A DNA stretch of 64,000 nucleotides from the NCBI RefSeq assembly GCF_003388735.1, contig NZ_QUBQ01000004.1:1-64000 (forward strand), read 5' to 3'. The notes beneath the pieces were generated by a model that was given only the letters and a program-made list of their open reading frames with translations, was not told where the DNA came from and did no database searches. Below are positions 45,769 to 54,189 of the stretch, piece after piece. This DNA comes from Paenibacillus paeoniae (GTDB taxonomy: Bacteria > Bacillota > Bacilli > Paenibacillales > Paenibacillaceae). The number at the start of each line of letters is the position of its first letter. The first letter of the stretch is position 1. The position numbers and the translations under genes are program-made.

Positions 45769-46139
45769 GTCTCGCACACTCCTTCGAGAACGACATGGGC
45801 ATGCTCGATTCGGTAATGGGTTTCCTTCGCTACACTCGATATCCAGTCCTGTGGTACGTCGACCAATACCTCATCCACTCGCCCGCACTTCGCGCACACG
45901 ATATGCTGATGATCTTCCATTCGGGCGTCGTAGCGGCTTACCGCCTCCCCTAGCTTCAGCTCACGAATCAATCCTGCGTCCGTCAAGTAGCGAAGAGAAT
46001 TGTAGACCGTGCCATACGCGAAGTTGTGACCCTGTCCCCGTAATCTCTCAATAACATCCGCCGCTGTCGGGTGATCGAACGCCTGTTGTACAACTTCATA
46101 CACGGCTTTCCTCTGTATAGTTAAGTTTATTTTGTTCAT
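45747..46139 (-). CDS. perR: Peroxide-responsive repressor PerR (Fur family)
   Basis: A 130-residue Fur-family metalloregulator. PerR senses peroxide by metal-catalysed oxidation of His and represses catalase and related genes. The HTH has FDHPTAADVIERL and FAYGTVYNSLRYLTDAGLIREL; two CxxC pairs (CAKC and CETC) bind structural zinc; and DHQHIVC with HAHVVLE supplies the regulatory metal ligands. GTG directly before the ATG is an alternative start; the ribosome site (GAAGAAG) is weak. It overlaps the winged-helix gene, and katA follows, a plausible peroxide operon region. Confidence 0.88.
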   Translation of the reverse strand: MNKINLTIQRKAVYEVVQQAFDHPTAADVIERLRGQGHNFAYGTVYNSLRYLTDAGLIRELKLGEAVSRYDARMEDHQHIVCAKCGRVDEVLVDVPQDWISSVAKETHYRIEHAHVVLEGVCETCASKTS

Positions 46140-46169
46140 CACTTCTTCATGCCGCCTTTATACCTGACT

Positions 46170-46206
46170 TTAGACTAAGTATAAATTCATATCTAACAAC
46201 CGTCAA
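46170..46206 (-). promoter_or_regulatory. perR promoter with PerR box
   Basis: TTGACG (46201-46206), 17 bp, TATACT (46178-46183). TTAGACTAAGTATAA (46170-46184) matches the PerR box in 11 of 14 fixed positions and covers the -10, as expected for autorepression. Confidence 0.7.
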
Positions 46207-46266
46207 CCGTCCCCACTTCTTAACACCATCGTAACGGATTTGACACACTCAATGGTTGTCTGAATA

Positions 46267-46295
46267 TTTACAAAATTAAAATAATGGGCTATAAT
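46267..46295 (+). promoter_or_regulatory. Promoter of the structured RNA
   Basis: TTTACA (46267-46272), 17 bp, TATAAT (46290-46295), giving a start near 46302. Confidence 0.75.
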
Positions 46296-46301
46296 GATGA
46301 C

Positions 46302-46567
46302 ATAACCAACGAGAGGGGATAGTCCATTGAAGTAAGTTAGCGATGCGTGTTCCACTAACTCGGGAAGGAGTTGACCGTGCACAGGGACATGCGGGAACTC
46401 GGCGGGTATAGAACAGTGAGCAGTGGATGACATACTTGAAAGGACTATGTAACAATAATTCAAGAGGCTGTGCAAGCAGTAGAATGGAGAGTCTGAAGAA
46501 ATTGAATAGTTGTTGTGCAGAAACATAAGGGATTTCGGTTATCATCGATAAGCGAAATCCCTTTTTA
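46302..46567 (+). ncRNA. Unassigned structured RNA of about 265 nt
   Basis: A stand-alone transcript with promoter and terminator and no credible reading frame. Pairings: ATAGTCC (46319-46325) with GGACTAT (46442-46448) closes the first domain; inside are AGTTAG/CTAACT (46335/46355), GAGTT/AACTC (46368/46396) with CCG/CGG, and GTAT/ATAC (46406/46432). A second domain is closed by AACAA+ATTCAA with TTGAAT+TTGTT (46451-46463 and 46502-46514). The terminator AAGGGATTTCGGTTATC-ATC-GATAAGCGAAATCCCTT then TTTTT ends it. It is not SRP RNA, tmRNA, RNase P or a recognisable riboswitch. It lies between perR and cls. Confidence 0.75.
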
Positions 46568-46581
46568 TGTTATATAGAGAT

Positions 46582-48036
46582 CTACAGAATCGGGCTAAGC
46601 AGCCGGGAGATCGATTCTTTGAACCGGTTGAACAGCGGACGCTTGTCGTAGTCCTCCTGGGTTAGCGCTCTTGAATGATGGACATCTTGCTTGAAGATGT
46701 CATTTAACCGCGATGCCGTTTCCCGGTCATAGATGAAGGCATTCATCTCGAAATTGAGCTTGAAGCTGCGTATATCCAGATTAGCCGTGCCTACCGACGC
46801 AATCTTGCCATCCACCACTAGCGTCTTGGCATGCAGGAAGCCCTTTTCGTACAAATATACGTGAACCCCGCTCTTCAGCAATTCCCCCAAATACGAATGT
46901 GTAGCCCAGTAGACGAAGAAATGATCCTGTTTGCTCGGAAGCATGATGCTGACCTTCACGCCAGACAGCGCCGCGATGCGCAGAGCCGTCATCAGACTTT
47001 CGTCCGGTACAAAGTAAGGCGTCTGCAGCTTGATGTTATTTTTAGCGGAATAGATCATTTTAATATAGGCGTTTTTGATTTCCTGATATTCCGTATCCGG
47101 ACCGCTCGCTACCAACTGCATACCAATCCTCCCGTCCACAAAAGGAACAACGGGGAAATACGACTCGCTCAAATTGATTCGCCCGGAGGATGCGAGGTTC
47201 CAGTCCATGAGGAATTGCGCCTGCATCTGCAGAACAGCGCCGCCCGTAACTTTCAAGTGCGTATCCCGCCATTCTCCAAAATGTTTATTCAGGCCCAAAT
47301 ATTCGTCACCGATATTGAAGCCGCCTATATAACCGGCCTCGCCATCAATGATGGCTAATTTTCTGTGGTTGCGATAGTTGATCTTCAAGTTCACGTAAGG
47401 GATGCGGGAAGGGAAAAATGCCGCTTCCATCCCTCCAGCCTCGCGGAGCTCATGGAAGAACCGCCTTGGCAAGTTGGAGCTGCCAATATGATCATACAAG
47501 AATCGGACCTCGACGCCCTGCGCCGCCTTCTTCGTCAGCGCCCCGACCAGCTTCCTGCCAAGCACATCATCGCGAACGATATAGTACACCAGATGGATAT
47601 GATGCTGTGCCGCCTCGATATCTGCGATCAAAGCATCGAACTTTTGATTGCCTTCGGTAAAGATCTCGATGGAGTTATTGCTCGTATACAGAGCATAGCT
47701 CGTAATTAGGTTCATATAGATCATATCCTGATATTCAGACAGAACGTTGGAAGCCGGAAGCAGTCTTTGCTCCAGCAGATCAAGCCGTTGCTTCTCTAAC
47801 GTATCCTCCAGTATTCGCTGGCTATCTCCAAGCAGCTTGTTGAGCTGCCGTTTCCGAACCTTCTGTCCAAGCACCAGATACATAATAAATCCCAGGACCG
47901 GAATGAAAAACAAGACCATGAGCCACGCCCATGTCGAGCTGGCATTGCGCCGCTCCAGGAAGATGACTGTAATCGCCAGAAAAATATTGAGCAGCATAAT
48001 GATCAAATATATATTTTGAAGCATAGTAATGTGCAC
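46582..48036 (-). CDS. cls: Cardiolipin synthase
   Basis: A phospholipase D-superfamily enzyme that joins two phosphatidylglycerols to cardiolipin in the membrane. About 484 residues with two N-terminal TM helices and two HKD motifs: HRKLAIIDGEAGYIGG and HAKTLVVDGKIASVG. The start is unclear: GTG at 48036 has GGGGG eight bases upstream; GTG at 48045 and ATG at 48024 are alternatives. It is single and its terminator side faces the RNA gene. A PerR-like box lies 30-50 bp upstream. Confidence 0.93.
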   Translation of the reverse strand: MHITMLQNIYLIIMLLNIFLAITVIFLERRNASSTWAWLMVLFFIPVLGFIMYLVLGQKVRKRQLNKLLGDSQRILEDTLEKQRLDLLEQRLLPASNVLSEYQDMIYMNLITSYALYTSNNSIEIFTEGNQKFDALIADIEAAQHHIHLVYYIVRDDVLGRKLVGALTKKAAQGVEVRFLYDHIGSSNLPRRFFHELREAGGMEAAFFPSRIPYVNLKINYRNHRKLAIIDGEAGYIGGFNIGDEYLGLNKHFGEWRDTHLKVTGGAVLQMQAQFLMDWNLASSGRINLSESYFPVVPFVDGRIGMQLVASGPDTEYQEIKNAYIKMIYSAKNNIKLQTPYFVPDESLMTALRIAALSGVKVSIMLPSKQDHFFVYWATHSYLGELLKSGVHVYLYEKGFLHAKTLVVDGKIASVGTANLDIRSFKLNFEMNAFIYDRETASRLNDIFKQDVHHSRALTQEDYDKRPLFNRFKESISRLLSPIL

Positions 48037-48068
48037 GCTCGGCACCCCCGTGTCGCCACAAATCCGAT

Positions 48069-48108
48069 TTGTACTAAGTATAAAAGAGGCTTGTCCTTGA
48101 CCATCCTA
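48069..48108 (+). promoter_or_regulatory. PerR-like box and possible sigma-G promoter before the DUF1540 gene
   Basis: TTGTACTAAGTATAA (48069-48083) fits the PerR box in 11 of 14 fixed positions and shares ACTAAGTATAA with the perR operator. Separately GTATA (48078-48082), 19 bp, CATCCTA (48102-48108) is a looser sigma-G match. It lies between divergent cls and the DUF1540 gene, so either could be the target. Confidence 0.35.
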
Positions 48109-48129
48109 TTCATAGGAGGTGAGTGGACG

Positions 48130-48285
48130 ATGGCAAAAGACGTATTGTGTGAAGTGAACTCATGCAAGTTTTGGGCGGCAGGGAACAATTGCGGTGCGAG
48201 CAGAATCTATGTAGTCAGCAATCGCGGCAAACAGGCAAGCCATTCCGAAGAAACCGACTGCAAAACATTTGAATCAAAGATTTAA
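48130..48285 (+). CDS. DUF1540 domain protein, four cysteines
   Basis: A 51-residue protein matching DUF1540, with CEVNSCKFWAAGNNC and a final DCKTF, a set of four Cys that may bind metal. The family is frequent in spore-forming Firmicutes and its function is unknown. AGGAGGTG lies nine bases before the ATG, far stronger than any upstream alternative. It is a single gene followed by a long hairpin. Confidence 0.85.
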   Translation: MAKDVLCEVNSCKFWAAGNNCGASRIYVVSNRGKQASHSEETDCKTFESKI

Positions 48286-48299
48286 AGAACCGCCTCATT

Positions 48300-48362
48300 G
48301 GCGCAGCTCAGGGACAAGCGTCTATTTCCCTTGAACGTACTGCTTATCCCCACAGCTGCGCC
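48300..48362. terminator. Long interrupted hairpin after the DUF1540 gene
   Basis: GGCGCAGCT (48300-48308) pairs with AGCTGCGCC (48354-48362); inside, GGG and AAGC pair with GCTT and CCC. Both neighbours end here. It lacks a clean T-run, so function as terminator is likely but unproven. Confidence 0.5.
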
Positions 48363-48401
48363 GTTTCTCTATTGTGCGTCTGCCTTCACGTTATCATTCT
48401 T

Positions 48402-49382
48402 CTAATTCGCTCCGCTAACCGGAACGGCATTGTAGTACTCCTCCAGCGTCGAATCATCGGCCGCAATCTCAACAGCGATATCTGCACCTACATAACGCAA
48501 ATGCCAAGGCTCATACTGATAGCCGGTAATATCCTGCTTCCCTTCCGGGTAACGAATAATAAATCCGTAGTCCGCGGCATTCTTCTTTAGCCAAGCCGCT
48601 TCCTTCGTATCGCCGAAGCAATCTGCCGCAGCACATTTCCCATCGCTGCTCGTAACATCTACCGCAAGCCCTGTCTCATGTTCGCTGGTACCAGGCAATG
48701 CGCTGTACGTTCTGGCTTTTTCATAGCCATCCCGCTTGACATAACGCTCGAACAACGCCTTCTGCGTTTTGTGGGAACGGTATGCGGATACGCCAGCTAG
48801 ATAGATGTCGTCTTTCTCGGCACCGGCGAACAGATTCTCAAGCGCCTCTGCCGCTTCCTTCCGCATCATCCGTTTCTCAATCTTCTCTTTGAAAATAAAT
48901 CGGACCTCCGGATAGACCAGATCACTTGGCACATACTCATCCGGCAGCCTATTTAATGGATTCACAAGCGCTGCTAAGCTTTCCGGCTGGCCAATAACCG
49001 CAATCGCTTCATCATCACCCTTGGCGCCCCCTGCTTGTCCGCCTTTAGAATCACTCGGTTTTTCCGTTGCAGGAGGTGTTGTCGCTTCGCCCCCGGCAGG
49101 CTTGTCCGTCGAAGGTGGTGTTGTCACTTCGCTCTCATTGGAAGAATCCGTGCCGTCTTCTGGCGTCTGGCTTCCAGTCGGCTCTTCTCCCTGCTCGCCG
49201 TTCGGTTCATCCGGTGTTTGTCCGACTACTTGCCCGCCGCTTTCACCGCCGCCATCTTCCGCGCCTTCTGCCAGCATGGGGGGTGTCTCCGTGACCGCTC
49301 CTTTCCTCTCCAATACCGCATATGAGCCCAACACGACTGCAGCCGCCAGCGCAACTAACATTAAAAACTTTCCTCTGCCCAT
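48402..49382 (-). CDS. M15 family D-alanyl-D-alanine carboxypeptidase (VanY-like)
   Basis: A 326-residue secreted or membrane-anchored zinc peptidase that trims D-Ala-D-Ala or related ends of peptidoglycan stems. An N-terminal hydrophobic signal anchor (FLMLVALAAAVVLGSYAVL) is followed by about 110 residues of Glu/Gly/Pro/Thr linker, then a VanY domain with SAYRSHKTQ, SEHETGLAVDV and EPWHLRYVG, the zinc and catalytic residues. AGGAGGG before the ATG sets the start. No resistance genes are near, so it is a housekeeping cell-wall enzyme. Confidence 0.9.
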   Translation of the reverse strand: MGRGKFLMLVALAAAVVLGSYAVLERKGAVTETPPMLAEGAEDGGGESGGQVVGQTPDEPNGEQGEEPTGSQTPEDGTDSSNESEVTTPPSTDKPAGGEATTPPATEKPSDSKGGQAGGAKGDDEAIAVIGQPESLAALVNPLNRLPDEYVPSDLVYPEVRFIFKEKIEKRMMRKEAAEALENLFAGAEKDDIYLAGVSAYRSHKTQKALFERYVKRDGYEKARTYSALPGTSEHETGLAVDVTSSDGKCAAADCFGDTKEAAWLKKNAADYGFIIRYPEGKQDITGYQYEPWHLRYVGADIAVEIAADDSTLEEYYNAVPVSGAN

Positions 49383-49527
49383 TCTAGTCCCTCCTGATCG
49401 TAACTTGGCATATCCAATCTATTGACGTTGGCAAGCATCAGGATGATGCGACAAATGCTTATTAAATTTCGACAACATAACTAAGGGCCCTTTTGCCTTT
49501 TGACATTTACCTCCCAGAAGGAGCATA

Positions 49528-51498
49528 ATGAAAGTGGATTTACAATACGATTATAATTATAGAAAAAAGGCGCAGGCGGCTCACTCGGAGAGATGGCCGG
49601 TTTTTGCTGTGAAAGGTAGGGTCAAAGTGTCAATCATATCATCGAAACGGCTATTGAGCACTCGTCCCATTTTGTTTTTTTCGCTCATTATGCTTCTGAA
49701 AAGCTACTTGGCTTGGATGGTCATTTTCGAAGGCGGCCCGTCCTGGACGACCTTGCTCAAGGAAATCCCATTCGTACTCATCGTCTATTGTCTCATTGAA
49801 TGGTTCGCAAGCAAGAGAAAGCTTCTCTATTATCTCATAGCGAACGTGACCATGACATCTATTCTATTTGCAGTCATCATGTATTACAAGTATTACGGTG
49901 TGATTGTCACCTATTTCGCACTAGCGCAGGTCAATCAGGTTACAGCGGTCAAAAACAGCGTATTTTCCCTGATGGACCCTTATTTTCTCTTCATCTACAC
50001 AGACGTCGTCGTCCTCATGTTCCTCATGTTCCGCAAGAATAGGGCGGTAGAGTGGAAAAATTCGTTTAAACGCAAAGAGAATACAAGATTTGTTGTCGGC
50101 TTGCTAACCGTCTCGCTTGTCATCTGTCTGTTCAACGTATTACCGAATCGCGCGAGCATGAACGAAATTGTCAAAGCGGAGCAAATGGGCATTCTTAATT
50201 ATGAAGCCTACACCATCTTCTCCAACAAAGAGATCGAATACGTCGATTCAGATCAAATCTCGCAAGAGAAAATCAACTCCGTCAAGAAGACTCAGACTCC
50301 TGCAGAACCGCTGTTGCAGGCAACCGCCAAGGGCAAAAACCTGATAGTATTGCAGATGGAATCCATGCAAAACTTCTTAGTAGGTTTAGAGATTGAAGGA
50401 CAGGAAATTACACCGAATCTGAATAAGCTGGTGAAGGAAAACAGCTACTTCAAGCACTTCTATCAACAGGTAGGCCAAGGCAATACATCCGACGCGGAAT
50501 TCGTCGTCAATACATCGCTGTACATCCCGCCTCGCGGCGCAGCGACCCAGATGTATGCAGGCAAAGAGCTGCCGAGCTTGCCCAAGCTGCTAAAGTCGCA
50601 CGGCTATGATTCGGCTACGTTCCATACTAACGTCGTCGAATTCTGGAATCGCGGCGAATTGTACAAAGCGATTGGTTTTGACCGTTTTTACGATGCTGAA
50701 TTTTTCGGCGAAGAAGATACTGTATTTTTCGGTGCTTCCGATGACATGTTGTACAAGAAAACGATAGATGAGCTGGAGCGTATGGATCAGAACGACAATC
50801 CGTTCTATGCTCAAGTGATCTCCATGACAGCTCATCATCCCTACACGATTCCGGATGAGAAGCGCTTGATCACTCTCCCTGAGCGGTTCAACAACACGCT
50901 TGTTGGCGATTATATGGTCTCGCAGAACTATGCCGACCACGCGCTTGGCACGTTCATCGAAGATTTGAAAGCACGCGGCATATGGGATAATAGCTTGATC
51001 GTATTATATGGCGACCATCTGGGACTGCCTATCTACTCGCTGGATCGTCACGAAAAGGATCTGATGGCGGAGATTTATTCCCGTGAATATACGTACACGG
51101 ATATGATCAATATCCCGCTAGTCATCGTCAATCCGGATAAGAACGTTCAGCCCGCACAATATGACCAACTCGGCGGACAGGTTGATCTGCTGCCAACTGT
51201 CGCTAATCTGCTTGGTGCGCCTTTGGACGACCAAGTCCATTTTGGCCAAGATTTGTTCAATCAAACGTATAACATCTTGCCACAGCGCTACTATCTGCCT
51301 AGCGGATCGTTCTTGAGCAGCCAAGAGCTATTCATGTCAGGCAGCGGCTTCGAGGACGGAAGGCATTATCCGCTTGCCGGTGACGGCAACGATGAGAGCA
51401 AGACGACTGAAGACGAATTCGATCGCGCACTTGAGCTGCTGAATTTGTCCGACAGCTTTGTGAATCACCTGCCTAATTGGAAAACAGAACAGAAATAA
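49528..51498 (+). CDS. LTA synthase family protein (LtaS-type sulfatase fold)
   Basis: A 656-residue enzyme of the LtaS family, which polymerises glycerol phosphate from phosphatidylglycerol to make lipoteichoic acid. Five TM helices (about 45-205) are followed by an extracellular sulfatase-like domain with the Thr nucleophile in GQGNTSDAEF, metal ligands in LQMESMQNF and VLYGDHLGL and the AHHPYTIP segment. Its N-terminal 35 residues are polar and longer than usual. AGAAGGAG before the ATG supports the start. It could be LtaS itself or a YfnI/YqgS/YvgJ-like paralogue. Confidence 0.9.
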   Translation: MKVDLQYDYNYRKKAQAAHSERWPVFAVKGRVKVSIISSKRLLSTRPILFFSLIMLLKSYLAWMVIFEGGPSWTTLLKEIPFVLIVYCLIEWFASKRKLLYYLIANVTMTSILFAVIMYYKYYGVIVTYFALAQVNQVTAVKNSVFSLMDPYFLFIYTDVVVLMFLMFRKNRAVEWKNSFKRKENTRFVVGLLTVSLVICLFNVLPNRASMNEIVKAEQMGILNYEAYTIFSNKEIEYVDSDQISQEKINSVKKTQTPAEPLLQATAKGKNLIVLQMESMQNFLVGLEIEGQEITPNLNKLVKENSYFKHFYQQVGQGNTSDAEFVVNTSLYIPPRGAATQMYAGKELPSLPKLLKSHGYDSATFHTNVVEFWNRGELYKAIGFDRFYDAEFFGEEDTVFFGASDDMLYKKTIDELERMDQNDNPFYAQVISMTAHHPYTIPDEKRLITLPERFNNTLVGDYMVSQNYADHALGTFIEDLKARGIWDNSLIVLYGDHLGLPIYSLDRHEKDLMAEIYSREYTYTDMINIPLVIVNPDKNVQPAQYDQLGGQVDLLPTVANLLGAPLDDQVHFGQDLFNQTYNILPQRYYLPSGSFLSSQELFMSGSGFEDGRHYPLAGDGNDESKTTEDEFDRALELLNLSDSFVNHLPNWKTEQK

Positions 51499-51499
51499 C

Positions 51500-51555
51500 A
51501 AAAAGGTCCTCCCCTCAAGGCTGGTAACTGCAGCTTTGAGAGGAGGACCTTTTTA
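51500..51555 (+). terminator. Terminator after the LTA synthase gene
   Basis: AAAAAGGTCCTCC pairs with GGAGGACCTTTTT, with CTCAA/TTGAG and GCTG/GCAGC further in. Confidence 0.9.
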
Positions 51556-51670
51556 ATTAGGTATCGGCAAAGCAAGGAGTAGCTTAATGCTACCGTTTAA
51601 CAGCACTCGCTTTCTTGGGCCAGTTGGACGGCATTAGCTACATTGCGCCGACTTGACCGTATTCGTACGA

Positions 51671-52141
51671 TTAAGCCTTTACCGCTTCCAGCACCTCTGC
51701 TGCATGGCCGTCTACGCTCACGCTGCGCCATTCGCGCGCCAAATTGCCCTCTTCATCGATGATAAAGGTCGAGCGCTCCACGCCTAGGAATGTTTTGCCA
51801 CCCCAGCTCAGCTCTTTCCACACGCCGAACAGCTCCGCCACTTGATGATCCGTATCCGACAGAAGCAGGAACGGAAGCTTGTATTCATTGACGAACTGCT
51901 CATGGGAAGCAAGATCATCCGGGCTAATGCCGATAACTTCCGTATTGTTCGCCGCAAATTCCCCATTAAAATCACGGAAGTCGCATGATTCCGCCGTACA
52001 ACCTGGCGTCATGTCCCTTGGGTAGAAATAAATGACCAGCTTCTTGCCCTCGTAATCACTAAGCGATACATCCTTGCCGTTCGACGCATGTAGAGTGAAA
52101 TTCGGTACTTTCTCTCCCAAGCTAACTGTTCCATTGCTCAT
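51671..52141 (-). CDS. bcp: Thioredoxin-dependent thiol peroxidase (Bcp, PrxQ type)
   Basis: A 156-residue atypical 2-Cys peroxiredoxin that reduces organic and hydrogen peroxides. FYPRDMTPGCTAESCDFRD holds the peroxidatic Cys48 and the resolving Cys53 five residues later, as in BCP/PrxQ. GGAGGAG precedes the ATG. It is followed on the other side of a short gap by the VOC gene, which is transcribed towards it; bcp may be the end of that operon. Confidence 0.94.
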   Translation of the reverse strand: MSNGTVSLGEKVPNFTLHASNGKDVSLSDYEGKKLVIYFYPRDMTPGCTAESCDFRDFNGEFAANNTEVIGISPDDLASHEQFVNEYKLPFLLLSDTDHQVAELFGVWKELSWGGKTFLGVERSTFIIDEEGNLAREWRSVSVDGHAAEVLEAVKA

Positions 52142-52167
52142 CCTATTCGCTCCTCCTCAATCCTCAT

Positions 52168-52860
52168 TTATTCCGCAACTAATTCTCTGCGTATTACAAG
52201 TCCTGTCTTGTCTTCTTCAAACATCAGCTTGCCTATTCCCCGTACATGCATCTGGAATGGAAAACATGCTGCATTCAAATTCGTGAAGTGCCATCTGCGT
52301 CCCGGCTTCACGACGATCAAGATCCCTTCCTCGTCGCCAACCGGATTAAAGACGGAATCCCGCCTTTTGTAGGTAGGGATGCCTATAGCCTCTAACTCAT
52401 CTACTGCGCGCGGCACATCCTTCGTTGGCAGCCCCATCTCGCTAATACCGAGCAAATCCCGCTCCGGATCAAACGGCCGGTCTACCGCATTGCTCATCGT
52501 ATGACGAGCGATCAACTCTAGGATATTGCCTCCCGTGTCAATGAAATAGACGGAATGAGAATTCCACAGCTCGCTATAGGAAATATCCTCTCCATCCTCC
52601 GTACCAAGCTGAATCCGACTCTCGACCCACTGTTTCGCCTCATCCAGCTTATTCTCCGGAATATTAATGGCAAAGTGGTAATAAGGCGCCTCTGCCGCCT
52701 CCACTGATTGATGAAGAAAGGTTAAACGGGTATATCCTACTTGTATGGTGAATCGATGTTCCACAAACTCCAATACAGGCAAGCCCAGAATATCCCTATA
52801 GAATGGTAGTAGCTCCTCGGGACGCTTATTCGAGAACAGCGTGACCGACTCCATAATCAT
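52168..52860 (-). CDS. VOC family protein (glyoxalase/dioxygenase fold)
   Basis: A 230-residue protein with two or more VOC modules (ESVTLFSNKRPEELLPFYRDILGLPVLEF and IDTGGNILELIARH). The first module has one metal-type Glu (LELIA) and His (HFAIN). The second half lacks clear metal ligands. Substrate unknown; VOC proteins include glyoxalase I, extradiol dioxygenases and drug-binding proteins. It overlaps the asparaginase gene by 4 bp, so they are coupled. Confidence 0.8.
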   Translation of the reverse strand: MIMESVTLFSNKRPEELLPFYRDILGLPVLEFVEHRFTIQVGYTRLTFLHQSVEAAEAPYYHFAINIPENKLDEAKQWVESRIQLGTEDGEDISYSELWNSHSVYFIDTGGNILELIARHTMSNAVDRPFDPERDLLGISEMGLPTKDVPRAVDELEAIGIPTYKRRDSVFNPVGDEEGILIVVKPGRRWHFTNLNAACFPFQMHVRGIGKLMFEEDKTGLVIRRELVAE

Positions 52861-53921
52861 GACAACACCTCAAGCTTCTCGTAATAAATGGACGCGCTTC
52901 GAATGAATGCATCTCGCGCTCCGTCCTCCTCGATCATGCCGTAGGCCAGCATCAACTTGGTTAAAGCAGCCTCGATGGATATATTTTCTATGAAACGAGC
53001 GCCAGCGTCAATCAGCCGATGTGAGGAATCGTACAACGCATCAGATGCATTGGTGATGGGGCATAAGTAGCAATCGATCTCTAGCTCCCGAATTTTCTCG
53101 ATAAAAGCGGTCAACGAATAAGGACCCGCTTCCAGCGCGTTAGCCGTACCCGAATGATGGAGATCATGAAGGATCACTCTCGGCTTCTGTTTGCTAAAGT
53201 CATATAGGTCATAGTTCAAGCCGGGATATGGCTTTATGTATAACACGGCATCCTCAAGCTGCAGCGTCAACGGCTCCCATGACAATGTACTGGCGCGCGG
53301 ACTTAAGCTCGCCGGATCCGGATTGCGCCGATCCTCCACCAGTTGAAACGTCCTGTCACTAGCCATCATGCCGTATACAAGCTCATAAGGGCTAAGGAAT
53401 TGATCCGTGAAGGACTCGTTCTGAAATATTCTTGTGCCCAAGTACACAAGCGGCTCGCCTTTGTTGTTTTCGTAGACGACGAACGTGCCTGGCAAAGAAG
53501 CATTTACGATAAAATCAATCGAGCTCGACAGATTGCGCAAGCCATTGCTTCGTACATCGGCAATCGGATAGTTGCTTGCCGTCAATACGAGCGGAATCGG
53601 AACGTCTGCGAACAAATAACTCATCATCGCAGCCGTATAAGCCAGTGTGTCCGAGCCGTGCGTGACGATCAGACCCTCGTAAAGGCTCCAATCGACCTCC
53701 CGAATGGCTTTCGCCAGGACAAGCCAATCCTGCGGGGTTAAGTTCTCGCTGAGCAGATTCAGCGGCTGAATCGTATCCAGCTGTACATCATTTCTATAGA
53801 AAGGTTGCTTGCGATACTCCTCCAGCAGTGTATAAGAGCCGCTGTCGCTTACGTTGATCGCCAGCCCTTCCGCCTTGCTTCCAATTGTGCCTCCCGTGAA
53901 AATTACCAAAAGCCGCTTCAT
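52857..53921 (-). CDS. L-asparaginase, type I
   Basis: A 354-residue cytoplasmic-type asparaginase that converts asparagine to aspartate and ammonia. The two catalytic Thr motifs are IFTGGTIGS (Thr12) and VTHGSDTLAYTA. Beyond about residue 330 it has a C-terminal part with ALTKLMLAYGM. GGAGGGAGG before MKRLLVIFT decides the start. No signal peptide is present. It is the first gene of a three-gene run with the VOC gene and bcp. Confidence 0.9.
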   Translation of the reverse strand: MKRLLVIFTGGTIGSKAEGLAINVSDSGSYTLLEEYRKQPFYRNDVQLDTIQPLNLLSENLTPQDWLVLAKAIREVDWSLYEGLIVTHGSDTLAYTAAMMSYLFADVPIPLVLTASNYPIADVRSNGLRNLSSSIDFIVNASLPGTFVVYENNKGEPLVYLGTRIFQNESFTDQFLSPYELVYGMMASDRTFQLVEDRRNPDPASLSPRASTLSWEPLTLQLEDAVLYIKPYPGLNYDLYDFSKQKPRVILHDLHHSGTANALEAGPYSLTAFIEKIRELEIDCYLCPITNASDALYDSSHRLIDAGARFIENISIEAALTKLMLAYGMIEEDGARDAFIRSASIYYEKLEVLS

Positions 53922-54030
53922 AAGCAGCCTCCCTCCACTCATCATGCTGTCATTGTTCAAGCTTGCCCTCTTCGGGCAACGCAATACGTCCATCTTACTA
54001 CCTGCAAAGACGAATGTCTAAATGCATTTT

Positions 54031-54120
54031 AGCTTTGCCACACAACACTATTTCCGCATTTCGGACCGGCTGAGCGATTTAGTGTTTTCTCACAACGCTA
54101 TTCGCCAGGTCGGGACCGAA
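54031..54120 (+). repeat. Intergenic repeat pair with 50-bp period, locus 2
   Basis: CACAACACTA (54041) and CACAACGCTA (54091) are exactly 50 bp apart, each preceded by TTTAG plus TTTT/CTTT and followed by a GC-rich stretch with CGGACCG or CGGGACCG. It is the same family as 23959-24050. Confidence 0.6.
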
Positions 54121-54133
54121 TTCGCCTTTCTCA

Positions 54134-54173
54134 TAAAAAAGAACCCGAGCCCCAGTATTGAGGCTCGAGTTTC
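54134..54173 (-). terminator. Terminator after the MMPL gene
   Basis: On the minus strand AACTCGAGCC pairs with GGGCTCGGGTT, then CTTTTTT. It lies just beyond the MMPL stop. Confidence 0.85.
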
Positions 54174-54189
54174 CAAGCTAATATCCTAG

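Noticed and set aside
46203-46545. Two minus-strand frames over the RNA locus
   Set aside because: No ribosome site or motif, and stem pairing plus promoter on the other strand better explains the region.
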